From NCBI RefSeq assembly GCF_018531375.1, contig NZ_JAHBOH010000001.1:2976001-3040000 (forward strand): 64,000 nt of DNA. The letters are read 5' to 3'. Source of the DNA: Cellulomonas fulva (GTDB taxonomy: Bacteria; Actinomycetota; Actinomycetes; Actinomycetales; Cellulomonadaceae). Position 1 is the stretch's first letter, and each line of letters opens with the position of its first letter. The translations under genes and the position numbers were made by a program. Below, one piece after another: positions 1-8,223 of the stretch. The notes beneath the pieces were generated by a model that had not been told where the DNA came from, did no database searches, and was given only the letters and a program-made list of their open reading frames with translations.

Positions 1-743
1 TGCAGCCGGGTGACTCCCCCGCACCGACCGTCACCGACACCAGCCAGGGCGTCCTGCCCGTCGTGCTGTACGTCGACTACCGCGACCCGCTGGCCGCGAC
101 GTTCTGGTCGACGAACGCCGAGCAGGTCCAGGACTGGGTCACCGCGGGCACCGCGACGCTCGAGATCCACCCGATCGCGGTCGACGACGGGACCGACGTC
201 CCGCAGACGGCGATCCCGACGCCCTCGTCGACGCCCTCCTCCGCCTCGTCGTCGGTCTCGTCGTCAGCCTCGTCGTCAGCCTCGTCGTCGGCGCAGCCCG
301 GAACGGACGCGACCGCGGAGGGGGCCACGCTCAGGACGACGGGCGACTACTCGGCGCGGGCCGCGAACGCGCTGGCGTGCGTCGCGGCGAGCGAGCCGGA
401 CCAGGCGCTCGCCGTGCACACCGCGCTCGAGGGCGCGGTCGCGACGCTCGACGCCGACGGGCTGTCCGACGACGAGCTGGTCGACCTGGTCACGGGCGCG
501 GGCGCGACCGACGAGGCCGTCGCCTCGTGCGTGACCGGGCACGACCACGTGGACTGGGCGGCCGCCGCGACCGCGCGTGCGGCGGACTCCGTGCCCTTCC
601 CGGAGGTCGGCGGCGTCACGAGCAGCCCCGTCGTGCTGGTCGACGGGTCGCCGTACACCGGTGACCTGGCCGACCCGGAGGCGTTCGCGTCGTTCTTCAG
701 CGAGACGTTCACGCAGCTCGCGGACGACGGCACCACGCCCTGA
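1..743 (+). CDS. DsbA-like thioredoxin-fold protein, 5' end outside window
   Basis: The reading frame is open to the left edge, so the N-terminus is missing. The visible part starts a thioredoxin/DsbA-like fold (VVLYVDYRDPLAATFW) and ends with the matching cis-proline region (TSSPVVLVDG) followed by a terminal helix. Where DsbA has its CPxC active site, this protein reads DPLA, and the only two cysteines lie in the helical insertion (NALACVAA, AVASCVTG). It may therefore have lost disulfide exchange. A Ser/Ala-rich stretch at bases 226-293 (repeats of SSAS/SSVS) interrupts the fold after the first strand-helix unit. Related actinobacterial proteins are usually membrane-anchored and extracytoplasmic, but the anchor would lie outside the window. 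The fold assignment is from motif order only, and the function is unknown. Confidence 0.7.
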   Translation, partial: QPGDSPAPTVTDTSQGVLPVVLYVDYRDPLAATFWSTNAEQVQDWVTAGTATLEIHPIAVDDGTDVPQTAIPTPSSTPSSASSSVSSSASSSASSSAQPGTDATAEGATLRTTGDYSARAANALACVAASEPDQALAVHTALEGAVATLDADGLSDDELVDLVTGAGATDEAVASCVTGHDHVDWAAAATARAADSVPFPEVGGVTSSPVVLVDGSPYTGDLADPEAFASFFSETFTQLADDGTTP

Positions 744-757
744 CGTCGGGCGCTGCC

Positions 758-808
758 GGTGCCAGGCGCTGCTGGTGCCAGGCGCTGCTGGTGCCGCGCG
801 GCGCTGCT
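758..808. repeat. Short tandem repeat, 16-nt unit
   Basis: Two identical 16-nt copies (GGTGCCAGGCGCTGCT) and a third, longer degenerate copy fill most of the 90 bases between two convergent genes. I see no strong hairpin terminator here. Confidence 0.7.
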
Positions 809-833
809 GACCTCGGGACGCGGGGACGCCCGG

Positions 834-2084
834 TCACGCCAAGGTGGCAGCGTCCTCGGCCTCGTCGGGCTCGTCGACGCCCTCGTCGTCCTTGTGGGGC
901 CCGCCGTCTGCCGCCGACGGGTCGGCGGCGTCGTCGACGTCCATGGGCGGGTCGAGCGTGCGCAGCCGCGAGAACACGGCCCACGCGACGGACACGAGCG
1001 GGACCGCGACGACCGCGCCGAGGATGCCGGCCGTCAGCGTCCCCGCGGTCACCGCGAGCGCGACCACCACCGGGTGCAGCGCCACCTGCTTGCCCATCAC
1101 CAGCGGCTGCAGGATGTGGCCCTCGAACTGGCCGATGAGCGCGATCCCGATCCCGACGATGACGGCGGACCAGAAGCCGTTCGCCGCGAGCGCGACGACC
1201 ATCGCCACGACCATGGCCGCGGGCGCGCCGACGAGCGGGATGAACGCGCCGATGAAGACGAGGACGGCGAGCGGCGCGGCCAGCGGGACGCCGATGACGA
1301 GCAGCAGGATCGCGGCGAGCATGCCGTCGGTCACCGCGATGATCACGGTGCCACGCGTGTAGCCGGAGAACGTGTACCAGCCGGCGCTGCCGGCCTCGAT
1401 CCAGCCGGAGCGGAAACGGCTGGGCAGCTGGTTGAGGAACCAGGTCCACATGTCCTGGCCCCGGGCCAGGAAGAACACCGTGCAGAAGATCGCCAGCGCG
1501 AGCGCGGTGAAGATCTCGACGACCGACCCGGCACGCGCGGCGGCCTGCGCCGCGAGGTCGCTCGCGTGGTCCTGGACCCACTGCTGGGCGTCGCCGATCC
1601 ACCCCGCGATCTGCTCGGAGGTGATCGTGAACGGCAGCTTGCCGCTCTCCAGGAAGTCGGTGATCTGGGTCAGGCCCTCGCTGAACTGCTTCGAGAGGTC
1701 CTCCCACTCGTTCACCACCGAGTAGCCGACGTACGTCAGCAGACCCGCGAAGAACAGGAAGCCCGCGAGGATCGCGAGACCCGTCGCCAGGAACCGCGGC
1801 ATGACCCGCGCGAACAGCTCGACGAGCGGGCGCAGGACGGCCGTGAAGACCATGGCGAGGAAGACCGCGATGAACAACAGCTCCACCTGCGCGGTCGCGT
1901 AGAACACGAGCCCGACCGCCGCGACGACGACGATCAGCCGCCAGGACACCCCCGCGAGCCCGCGCAGCCAACGCGGCGCGTCGTGCTCGATGCCGTATCC
2001 GGAGGGGTTGCGGCGTGTTCCCGCGACCCGCCGCCCGGGCGGCGGCAGGTACTGCGGCGCACCCCGTTCGCCGACCTCCGCCAT
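834..2084 (-). CDS. AI-2E family transporter (membrane permease)
   Basis: A protein of 416 residues, the usual size for the AI-2E/PerM family of multi-pass permeases. Several strongly hydrophobic segments are visible (for example LIVVVAAVGLVFYATAQ, LATGLAILAGFLFFAGLL), along with the family-typical central region with FCTVFFLARGQDMW and the later GYTRGTVIIAVTDG and PLVGAPAAMV stretches. The C-terminal 40 residues are acidic and cytoplasmic-looking. I chose the ATG at 2084 because a GAGGAGG ribosome site sits 6 bases upstream; an upstream in-frame ATG at 2108 lacks one. Substrates of actinobacterial members are mostly undefined, so autoinducer-2 export should not be assumed. Confidence 0.88.
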   Translation of the reverse strand: MAEVGERGAPQYLPPPGRRVAGTRRNPSGYGIEHDAPRWLRGLAGVSWRLIVVVAAVGLVFYATAQVELLFIAVFLAMVFTAVLRPLVELFARVMPRFLATGLAILAGFLFFAGLLTYVGYSVVNEWEDLSKQFSEGLTQITDFLESGKLPFTITSEQIAGWIGDAQQWVQDHASDLAAQAAARAGSVVEIFTALALAIFCTVFFLARGQDMWTWFLNQLPSRFRSGWIEAGSAGWYTFSGYTRGTVIIAVTDGMLAAILLLVIGVPLAAPLAVLVFIGAFIPLVGAPAAMVVAMVVALAANGFWSAVIVGIGIALIGQFEGHILQPLVMGKQVALHPVVVALAVTAGTLTAGILGAVVAVPLVSVAWAVFSRLRTLDPPMDVDDAADPSAADGGPHKDDEGVDEPDEAEDAATLA

Positions 2085-2178
2085 GCGCGCTCCTCCTCGG
2101 TGGTGCACCCCCTGCGCGGGGTCCAGAGTGCCGAGTCTGCCCCGCGGAGCCGATGCGTGCCCGGCCGACTCACCGTGC

Positions 2179-2184
2179 TATCTT
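2179..2184 (+). promoter_or_regulatory. Candidate -10 element for tRNA-Leu
   Basis: TATCTT fits the actinobacterial TAnnnT -10 pattern and stands out in this GC-rich stretch, about 45 bases before the tRNA. No good -35 is visible at 16-18 bases upstream, so this is only a candidate. Confidence 0.3.
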
Positions 2185-2229
2185 TTCTGCCGCACCGCGG
2201 GGCGCCTACGGGTTCCTCCTGGTCCACCT

Positions 2230-2312
2230 GTCCGGGTGGCGGAATGGCAGACGCGCTAGCTTGAGGTGCTAGTGCCCGAAAGGGCGTGGGGGTTCAAGTC
2301 CCCCTCCGGACA
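2230..2312 (+). tRNA. tRNA-Leu (anticodon GAG)
   Basis: A complete cloverleaf. The 7-bp acceptor pairs GTCCGGG with TCCGGAC (one G-T), the anticodon stem is CTAGC/GCTAG with loop TTGAGGT giving anticodon GAG, and the long variable arm GCCC-GAAA-GGGC marks a class II (Leu/Ser/Tyr) tRNA. The T arm is GGGGG-TTCAAGT-CCCCC. The discriminator is A and the CCA tail is not encoded. It reads CUC/CUU, and CUC is a major leucine codon in this genome. Confidence 0.96.
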
Positions 2313-2326
2313 CTCGTTGAGACAGC

Positions 2327-2371
2327 GACGACGAAGGCCCCCGATCCCGCCGATCGGGGGCCTTCGTCGTC
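2327..2371. terminator. 20-bp perfect hairpin after tRNA-Leu
   Basis: Arms 2327-2346 and 2352-2371 are perfectly complementary with a 5-nt loop (CCGCC). There is no T-run, as is common for actinobacterial terminators. It separates the tRNA from the converging pdxH-like gene and could serve both strands. Confidence 0.85.
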
Positions 2372-2401
2372 CGGTCGTCGCGCTGCGGCGGCGGACTCGG
2401 C

Positions 2402-3079
2402 TCAGGGCTGGCGGCGCTCGACGCGCCAGGCCGAGGGCTCCCCGAGGTCGCCCGGCGCGACGCGCACGTAGACCAGACGGTCGTGCAGCCGGTCGCGGCG
2501 GCCTGCCCAGAGCTCGACCTCGTCGCACGTGACGCGCCAGCCGCCCCACGCGTCGGGCACCGGCACGTCGTCGGGCGAACCGGTGTCGGGGAAGCGTGCC
2601 GCCGCGGCCGCGTACGCCGCGACGAGCGCGGCGCGGTCCGCGACCGGCTGGGACTGGTGGGACGCCCACGCCGAGACGCGCGAGCCCCACGGGCGTCCGA
2701 CGAAGTACGCCGTCACCTCGTCGCGCGGCAGCGGGACCGCCGTGCCGCGGAACCGGATCGCGCGGTGCATGGCGGGCCACGTGAGCGCCGCGGCGAGCCG
2801 TCCGGTCCGGGCGATCGCCGTGCTCTTCGCCGACCGCAGGTCGGTGACGAAGCCCGGTCCGCGTTCGTCGAGGAAGCGCAGGAGGACCGTGCGGACGTCG
2901 GGCGCCCCGGCGGCGTCGACGGTGGCGACGGACATCGCGGTCGGCTCCGGCACGTCGCCCGCCGCGGCCTGGCGCGCCCGCGCCGCGGCCACCCAGTCGC
3001 GCACGATCGTCAACGGCGCGGCCGGCAGCTCGCGCTCGTCGAGCCCCTCGCCGGCGTACTCCCAGTGCTCCACGTCCAC
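2402..3079 (-). CDS. pdxH: Pyridoxamine 5'-phosphate oxidase
   Basis: A protein of 225 residues that oxidises pyridoxamine- or pyridoxine-phosphate to pyridoxal 5'-phosphate using FMN, the last step of B6 salvage. The typical order is visible: N-terminal WVAAARARQ and EPTAMSVATVDAAGAPDVRTVLLR, FVTDLRSAKSTAIA for FMN phosphate contact, RAIRFRGTAVPLP, WGSRVSAWASHQSQPV, and the C-terminal WAGRRDRLHDRLVY substrate/FMN region. The length matches the family. GTG at 3079 is chosen because similarity begins there; a second GTG lies two codons later and the ribosome site is weak. It faces away from the DUF222/HNH gene and converges on tRNA-Leu. Confidence 0.9.
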   Translation of the reverse strand: MDVEHWEYAGEGLDERELPAAPLTIVRDWVAAARARQAAAGDVPEPTAMSVATVDAAGAPDVRTVLLRFLDERGPGFVTDLRSAKSTAIARTGRLAAALTWPAMHRAIRFRGTAVPLPRDEVTAYFVGRPWGSRVSAWASHQSQPVADRAALVAAYAAAAARFPDTGSPDDVPVPDAWGGWRVTCDEVELWAGRRDRLHDRLVYVRVAPGDLGEPSAWRVERRQP

Positions 3080-3314
3080 GCCCGCAGCGTAGGCGCACAG
3101 GGTCGCCGAGCACGCGCGGGATCGTCGGAGATCGCCGGTGACCGCGCCGGAGCGCCGACGGTCTCGCGGCTCCGCCGGCGCTCGGTGGCGGACGCCCGCG
3201 CGGACGAGCTGGCGCGCAGCCTCGCCTGACGGGGCGCGAAGGCCGCCCGCCGTCCGGCGGTCCCGTGCGCGGCGACGGCCGTGCGCGACTGTCCCCGCCC
3301 GTGTCAGTGGCCGA

Positions 3315-3330
3315 TGCAACACTTGTTCGA
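3315..3330. promoter_or_regulatory. SOS (LexA)-like box before DUF222/HNH gene
   Basis: TGCAAC-ACTT-GTTCGA resembles the actinobacterial LexA site TCGAAC-N4-GTTCGA: the right half is perfect and the left half matches 4 of 6. It abuts the ribosome binding site AAGGAGG (3331-3337) of the downstream GTG start, a position suited to repression. From established knowledge, members of the 13E12 (DUF222) family in Mycobacterium tuberculosis carry LexA boxes. Confidence 0.5.
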
Positions 3331-3344
3331 AAGGAGGGTGGACC

Positions 3345-5027
3345 GTGACGACGACAGCGATCGCAGAGCCGGACGTGGACGCCGACGACGCGACTCGAGC
3401 CCGGGTCCGGACCGGGGTCGGGCCTGGCGTCGGGCCGAGCGCCTGGCCAGGAGTGGTGCTGCCGACGCTCGCGGTCCCCGGTGCCGGTCGGGCGGCACCG
3501 GTGGAGGCGTCGTGGCCCGTCCGACGCTTCCCGCTGGACGATCCCGAGCCGACCGACCTGGTCGTCCGGCTCGCGACCGGGTCGCGCGGGCCGGTCGTCG
3601 CGGACGCACGCGAGATCGAGCTGGTCGACCTCGTGGTGGGCTGGCAGCAGCTCATCGGGCTGGCTGTCGCCGAGCAGGCGCGCGTCGTCCGCGAGCTCGA
3701 CGCCCGACGCACCGCACGGCCGGGCGCGCTGGTCGCCGAGCTCGCCGCTGCGCTGTCGTTCACCTCGACGTCCGCGCACGTGCTGGTCTCACGCGCCCGG
3801 GAGCTCGGCGAGCTGCCGGGCGTGGACCGCGCGCTGCGCGGCGGAGCCATGGACGCGCGCCAGGTGGACGTCCTCCTCGACGAGCTCGCGCTCCTCACGG
3901 CCGGCGCGCCGAGGGGCTCCGACGACGACGCCGACGGCGCGGACGACGCGGACGGCGCGGACGACGCGGACGGCGGACTGGACGTGGCCGCGCGGGAAGC
4001 GGCGCGGCAGCGCGTCGCCGAGTCGGTGGCGCGCGATGCCGACGGGCTGACGACGACTCAGCTGCGACGTCTGGCGCGGCGCGGCGTCATCGCGGCCGAT
4101 CCTGCGGCGACCCGCGCGCGCACCCGTCGGTCGGTGGCGGACCGCAAGGTCACCGTCGAACCGGCCCCCGACGGCATGGCCTGGATCACCGCCTTCCTCC
4201 CCGCGGCCGACGCCATGGTGGTGCGCACCGTCCTGGACGCCGCGACGGACGTCCGGGACGCCCTGGACCGGCGCACGCGCGACCAGCGCCGCGCAGACCT
4301 GTTCGCGAACGTGTTCGCCGCGATCGCGGAGTCCGGGGAGCTGCCGTGCGGCGGAGCGCTGCCTCGACGCCGCGGTGCCCGCCCCCACGTGCAGGTCACG
4401 GTCGCGGCCACGACGCTGCTCGGTCTGGACGAGAACCCCGGCGAGCTGGCCGGCTACGGCCCCGTCCCCGCGGAGGTCGCTCGGCACATCGCGGCCGACG
4501 CCACCTGGCGCCGTCTGCTGACCGACCCGGCGACCGGCGCGCTCGTGGAACGCGGCGTCGACACGTACCGGCCCGGCGCGGTCCTCGCGGGACACGTGGT
4601 CGCCCGCGACGTGACGTGCACCTTCCCCGGCTGCGTACGGCCGGCTCAGAGCGCCGAGCTCGACCACATCGTCCCCTACCGCCCCGCCCGCAGTCGGCCG
4701 ACAACGCCAGGCAGGACCGCCGTCGCCGACCCGGGCGCGGGCGCAGCCTCAGGTACGGACGAACCCGCAGGCACAGGCACAGGCGCGCGTGAGCACGTTC
4801 AGCGCCAGACCAGCGCCGAGAACCTCCACGCCGCGTGCAAGGGACATCACGATCTCAAGACCGACGGGCACTGGAAGGTCGAGCGCACCCGGGGCGGCGG
4901 CGTGACGTGGACGAGCAGCGCTGGCATCACCTATGCGCACCATCCCGAGCCGGTCCTCGTCGACGCACGCGCATGGCTTCACTCGCCCCCTGAGCCGCCA
5001 CCCGACCTCGGCCCGCCGCCCTTCTGA
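3345..5027 (+). CDS. DUF222 / HNH endonuclease family protein (13E12-repeat type)
   Basis: A protein of 560 residues with an N-terminal DUF222 domain (about residues 60-380; LVVGWQQLIGLAVAEQARVVREL is typical) and a C-terminal HNH nuclease module. The latter shows CTFPGC, ELDHIVPY (about residues 436-444), SAENLHAACKGHHDLKTDGHW and the trailing GGVTWTSSAGITY. These proteins are abundant in actinobacteria, often in many copies, and their role is not settled. A Gly/Ala/Asp repeat (DADGADDADG, bases 3918-3976) interrupts the DUF222 domain, and a Pro/Thr/Gly-rich insertion splits the HNH region. The start is GTG with AAGGAGG 7 bases upstream. The adjacent SOS-like box suggests damage-inducible expression. 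Confidence 0.88.
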   Translation: MTTTAIAEPDVDADDATRARVRTGVGPGVGPSAWPGVVLPTLAVPGAGRAAPVEASWPVRRFPLDDPEPTDLVVRLATGSRGPVVADAREIELVDLVVGWQQLIGLAVAEQARVVRELDARRTARPGALVAELAAALSFTSTSAHVLVSRARELGELPGVDRALRGGAMDARQVDVLLDELALLTAGAPRGSDDDADGADDADGADDADGGLDVAAREAARQRVAESVARDADGLTTTQLRRLARRGVIAADPAATRARTRRSVADRKVTVEPAPDGMAWITAFLPAADAMVVRTVLDAATDVRDALDRRTRDQRRADLFANVFAAIAESGELPCGGALPRRRGARPHVQVTVAATTLLGLDENPGELAGYGPVPAEVARHIAADATWRRLLTDPATGALVERGVDTYRPGAVLAGHVVARDVTCTFPGCVRPAQSAELDHIVPYRPARSRPTTPGRTAVADPGAGAASGTDEPAGTGTGAREHVQRQTSAENLHAACKGHHDLKTDGHWKVERTRGGGVTWTSSAGITYAHHPEPVLVDARAWLHSPPEPPPDLGPPPF

Positions 5028-5048
5028 CGGAGGCGGCCGCACGCCCCG

Positions 5049-5162
5049 CGAACAAGGCCGCGTCCCACGACACAGCCGCGCCCTACGAACACAGCCGTGT
5101 CCCACGAAGCAGCCGCGCCCCCCACGAACACTGCCGCGTCCCACGAACACTGCCGAGCGCCA
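5049..5162. repeat. Six tandem copies of an 18-20 nt unit
   Basis: Six consecutive units resembling CGAACACNGCCGCGTCCCA (lengths 19, 18, 19, 20, 19, 19) fill the gap between the converging DUF222/HNH and HAD genes. There are no spacers, so it is not CRISPR. It encodes nothing obvious and contains no strong hairpin. Confidence 0.85.
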
Positions 5163-5190
5163 GGGGCCGGCGCGCAGCCTGGTCAGCTGG

Positions 5191-5880
5191 TCAGCTGGTC
5201 GGCCGGGCGACCAGGGGGCTTGCGTCGAGATCGGCGAGGAGCGCCGCGACGTCGTCGTACACCGCGATCGCGCCTGCGCCGGTGAGCTCGTCGTCGCCGA
5301 TGCCGCCGCTGCGCACCGCGACGCAGGGCACCCCCGCGCGCCCGGCTGCCTCGACGTCCCAGACCGTGTCGCCCACGAACACGGCCTCATCCGGTGCGGC
5401 GTCGGCGGCCTCGAGCGCCACCTGCACGAGGTCGGGCTCCGGCTTCGCGGACTCGACGTCCCCGCCTCCGGTGACGTCGTGCAGCTCCTCCTCCACGTCG
5501 AGCACGGCGCGCAGCCGCTCGAGCTCGTCGGGCGCCGCTGACGTGGCGAGCACCGGCCTCGCTCCGCGGTCCGCGAGCGCGCGGACCAGCTCGCGGGCGC
5601 CGTCGAAGGCGCGCAGCCGGTCGGTGTCCTCCGCGTAGTACGAGGAGTGCGCGTCGACGACCGCCTCGCGAACCCGGTCGGCGTCGTCGCCGGCGAGCTT
5701 GTCGACGAGCTGCGTCGACCCCATGCCGATCGCCCGGTGCACCCGCCAGGCGTCCACCGCCATGCCGACATCGGCGAACGCGCGCACCCACGCGTCCACG
5801 TGCAGGTAGTTCGAGTCGACGAGCGTCCCGTCGACGTCGAGCAGGACGACGGGCTGGGTACGCGGCTGTGGGGTGACCAT
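5191..5880 (-). CDS. HAD-superfamily hydrolase (phosphoglycolate-phosphatase-like)
   Basis: A protein of 229 residues with the four HAD motifs. The nucleophile motif is LLDVDGTLVDS (Asp15, Asp17), motif II is VLATSAA, a Lys lies in AKPEPD, and motif IV is FVGDTVWDVEAA. A helical cap follows the first motif (SNYLHVDAWVRAFADVGMAV), as in subfamily I phosphatases of the Gph/PGMB type. It probably dephosphorylates a small metabolite, but the substrate cannot be read from sequence. It is transcribed away from jetA, with 110 bases between the starts. ATG at 5880 is the first in-frame start that keeps the motif spacing normal. Confidence 0.88.
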   Translation of the reverse strand: MVTPQPRTQPVVLLDVDGTLVDSNYLHVDAWVRAFADVGMAVDAWRVHRAIGMGSTQLVDKLAGDDADRVREAVVDAHSSYYAEDTDRLRAFDGARELVRALADRGARPVLATSAAPDELERLRAVLDVEEELHDVTGGGDVESAKPEPDLVQVALEAADAAPDEAVFVGDTVWDVEAAGRAGVPCVAVRSGGIGDDELTGAGAIAVYDDVAALLADLDASPLVARPTS

Positions 5881-5990
5881 CCCTCAGTGTGTGCCGCGCA
5901 CGCGGTCCCCGCGACGTGCGGCCACCCCGGCCCTCCCCGGGCGTGGCGCCGGTGCGGACGACGAGCGTCGTGCACCTAAGGTGTCCCGCG

Positions 5991-7460
5991 ATGATCACGC
6001 GTGCCGAGGGGGCGTACCTGGGGGCTGTCCGGGCGTTCCAGAACCCCATGCTCGACCTGCTGCACAAGCGGCACGCGCCGCTCGTCGTCGCGCTGCTGTC
6101 GGTGACCTTCACCGCGGAGCGACCCACGGTGCCCGTGGCGGACGCCCACACCGAGATCGGCGACGCCCTGGACCAGCTGCGCGCGGCGGGCTACGACGAC
6201 GGGCTGCCGGTCGGGACGGCGCGGGACCTGTGCCGGCAGTGGGCGGACGCCGGCTGGCTGGTCCGCCAGGTGCTCGACGACGACGTGGAGACCTACCGCC
6301 TGTCCGCGCACGCGGTCGGCGCGCTCGAGGTCGCAGGACGGGCGGGCGGTGCGCGGGCGCGCGTCTCGCAGTCGCGGGTGCGCACGCTGCTCGACGCGGT
6401 CGAGCGCCTCGCCCAGGACGCCGACCCGGACGTCCTGGTGCGCATGGCGCGGCTCGACGCGGAGATCCGCCGCCTGCAGGCGGAGCTCGAGCGGGTGCAG
6501 CGCACCGGCACGGTCGAGGAGGTCGACGACGAGCAGCTGCTCGAAGAGGCCGAGAACGTCCTGCACCTGGTGCGCGAGCTCCCGGCGGACTTCGCGCGCG
6601 TGGCCGAGTCGATCCGCGCGATGCAGCGCGACGTCGTCACCGCCCTGCGGCAGGACGAGCGCCCGACGGGCGACGTGCTGCGCGAGTACCTGGAGCGCGG
6701 CGAGCACGTCATGGAGTCGACCGTCGAGGGGCGCGCGTTCTCCGGGGCGCTGCGGCTGATCGGCGACCCGCAGCGGATCGACGAGCTCGCGCACCAGCTC
6801 GACGTGGTGCTGCGGCACCGGTTCACGCGGCGGCTCCCGGAGCAGCAGCGCGCCGAGCTGGCCGAGATCGTACGGCGCATCGAGCACGGCCTCGCGCAGG
6901 TGTTCGCCGCGCAGCGTGAGGCGTCGTACGTCATCACCGCGCAGGTCCGCAACCACGACCCGCTGCGCGACCGGCAGGTGGACGCGCTGCTCCGCGACGT
7001 CATGACGGGGCTGCAGGACTGGATGCCGGGCTCGCGGCGGTTCCAGCCGGTCGCGCCGCTGCGCCGGCTGCCCGTGGCCGACGTGGACCACCTGCGCCAG
7101 ACCGCGGGCGACCTGCGTCCGCCCGAGCCGCCCGCCGCGCTCGTCGTCTGGACCGACGACGAGCACGACGTCTCCCCCGACGACGCGCGCGCCTGGGGCG
7201 GGCCGCACTACGCCGAGCTCACGGCTCACCTGCGGACGCTGGGGCCCGACGAGGTCGCGGTCGCGGTCGCGTTCGACGCGGCGCCCGACGAGCTGCGTCG
7301 CCCGGTCGACCTGCTCGGCCTGCTGGAGATCGCGCACCTGCGCGGCATGACGGAGACCGACGAGCTCGCGTTCGTCGACGCGCTGCGGCCCGACGGCACC
7401 CGTCGTCGCCTCGCGTTCGGCGGCGTCACCACCCGCACGAAGGACGAGACCCATGACTGA
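5991..7460 (+). CDS. jetA: JetA / MksF-like kleisin (DUF3375)
   Basis: A protein of 489 residues matching the DUF3375 (JetA) pattern: an N-terminal winged-helix region ([20 protein letters not shown]), [31 protein letters not shown], a long helical middle ([52 protein letters not shown]) and a C-terminal regulatory part. In Wadjet/MksBEFG systems JetA is the kleisin bridging the heads of the SMC protein JetC. I start at ATG 5991, where similarity begins and an AAGGTG lies 7 bases upstream; longer readings run into unrelated sequence. It overlaps jetB by 8 bases (ATGACTGA), implying coupled translation. Confidence 0.88.
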   Translation: MITRAEGAYLGAVRAFQNPMLDLLHKRHAPLVVALLSVTFTAERPTVPVADAHTEIGDALDQLRAAGYDDGLPVGTARDLCRQWADAGWLVRQVLDDDVETYRLSAHAVGALEVAGRAGGARARVSQSRVRTLLDAVERLAQDADPDVLVRMARLDAEIRRLQAELERVQRTGTVEEVDDEQLLEEAENVLHLVRELPADFARVAESIRAMQRDVVTALRQDERPTGDVLREYLERGEHVMESTVEGRAFSGALRLIGDPQRIDELAHQLDVVLRHRFTRRLPEQQRAELAEIVRRIEHGLAQVFAAQREASYVITAQVRNHDPLRDRQVDALLRDVMTGLQDWMPGSRRFQPVAPLRRLPVADVDHLRQTAGDLRPPEPPAALVVWTDDEHDVSPDDARAWGGPHYAELTAHLRTLGPDEVAVAVAFDAAPDELRRPVDLLGLLEIAHLRGMTETDELAFVDALRPDGTRRRLAFGGVTTRTKDETHD

Positions 7461-8223
7461 CCCGACGTCCGCGCCGGTCGCTGCGCCCGACGAGCACGCC
7501 GCGGGGTTCATCGCGCCCGTCGCGATGGAGGACGACCCGGCCGAGCTGTTCGCCGGCGACTCCGGCACCCTCGACGCCGACGTGCGGCGCGTGCTGGTCC
7601 GCCTGCTGCAGCGGCGCTTCCTCCTCGCGGACAGGAACCGCGCGCAGTGGCGGACCCTCCTGGAGAACCAGCAGGTCATCGAGTCGCGGCTGCACGACCT
7701 GTTCGTCCACCTCGTCGTCGACCACGACCGCGGCCTGGCCTACAAGCGGCAGGTGCGCTCCGCCGAGCTCGACGTCCCCGTGCTGCTGCGCGACGACGCG
7801 TACTCGCGCGCCGAGACGCTCGTGCTGGTGCACCTGCGCTCGGTGTTCCAGCGCGAGCGCGGCTCGGGCGAGACGTCGGTGCGCGTCGACGTCGAGGAGA
7901 TCGAGCAGACCGCGCTCACGTACTTCGATCCCGACGACACGAACGTGGCGACGCACCAGCGGGAGATCCGCGCCGCGGTGCAGCGGCTCGCCAAGGACGG
8001 GCTGATCGACGAGGAGTCCGAGGGCCGGTACCGCGTCACCCCCCTGGTCGAGGTGGTGCTGAGCAACGAGCGGCTGGTCGAGCTGCAGCGCTGGCTGCGG
8101 ACCCCCGACGAGCAGACGCCCGACGAGGTGGCGCCCGACGAGGTGGCGCCCGACGAGGTGGCGCCCGACGAGCAGACGCCCGACGAGATGGCGCACGACG
8201 AGATGGTGGAGGCCGACCGGTGA
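7453..8223 (+). CDS. jetB: JetB / MksE-like subunit (DUF4194)
   Basis: A protein of 256 residues of the DUF4194 family, the MukE/MksE-like winged-helix partner of the JetA kleisin. Typical stretches are [46 protein letters not shown], followed by [10 protein letters not shown] and [35 protein letters not shown]. The C-terminus carries seven perfect-length pentapeptide repeats of the form [T/A]-P/H-D-E-[Q/V/M], which are not part of the domain as I know it. The gene is sandwiched between jetA (8-base overlap) and jetC (4-base GTGA overlap), so all three products are probably made in fixed proportion. Confidence 0.88.
   Translation: MTDPTSAPVAAPDEHAAGFIAPVAMEDDPAELFAGDSGTLDADVRRVLVRLLQRRFLLADRNRAQWRTLLENQQVIESRLHDLFVHLVVDHDRGLAYKRQVRSAELDVPVLLRDDAYSRAETLVLVHLRSVFQRERGSGETSVRVDVEEIEQTALTYFDPDDTNVATHQREIRAAVQRLAKDGLIDEESEGRYRVTPLVEVVLSNERLVELQRWLRTPDEQTPDEVAPDEVAPDEVAPDEQTPDEMAHDEMVEADR
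8101..8205 (+). repeat. 7 x 15-nt in-frame repeat at the end of jetB
   Basis: Seven head-to-tail 15-nt units encode the pentapeptides [30 protein letters not shown] and AHDEM. The near identity of the DNA, not only the protein, suggests recent expansion by slippage or recombination. Confidence 0.92.

Noticed and set aside
759-2264. Long open frame opposite the AI-2E transporter
   Set aside because: It is the complement of a clearly coding gene, is rich in Arg/Asp/His runs, and has no recognisable domain. Such shadows are expected at this GC content.
5049-5162. CRISPR array
   Set aside because: The 18-20 nt units are directly adjacent without spacers, and no cas genes are in the window.
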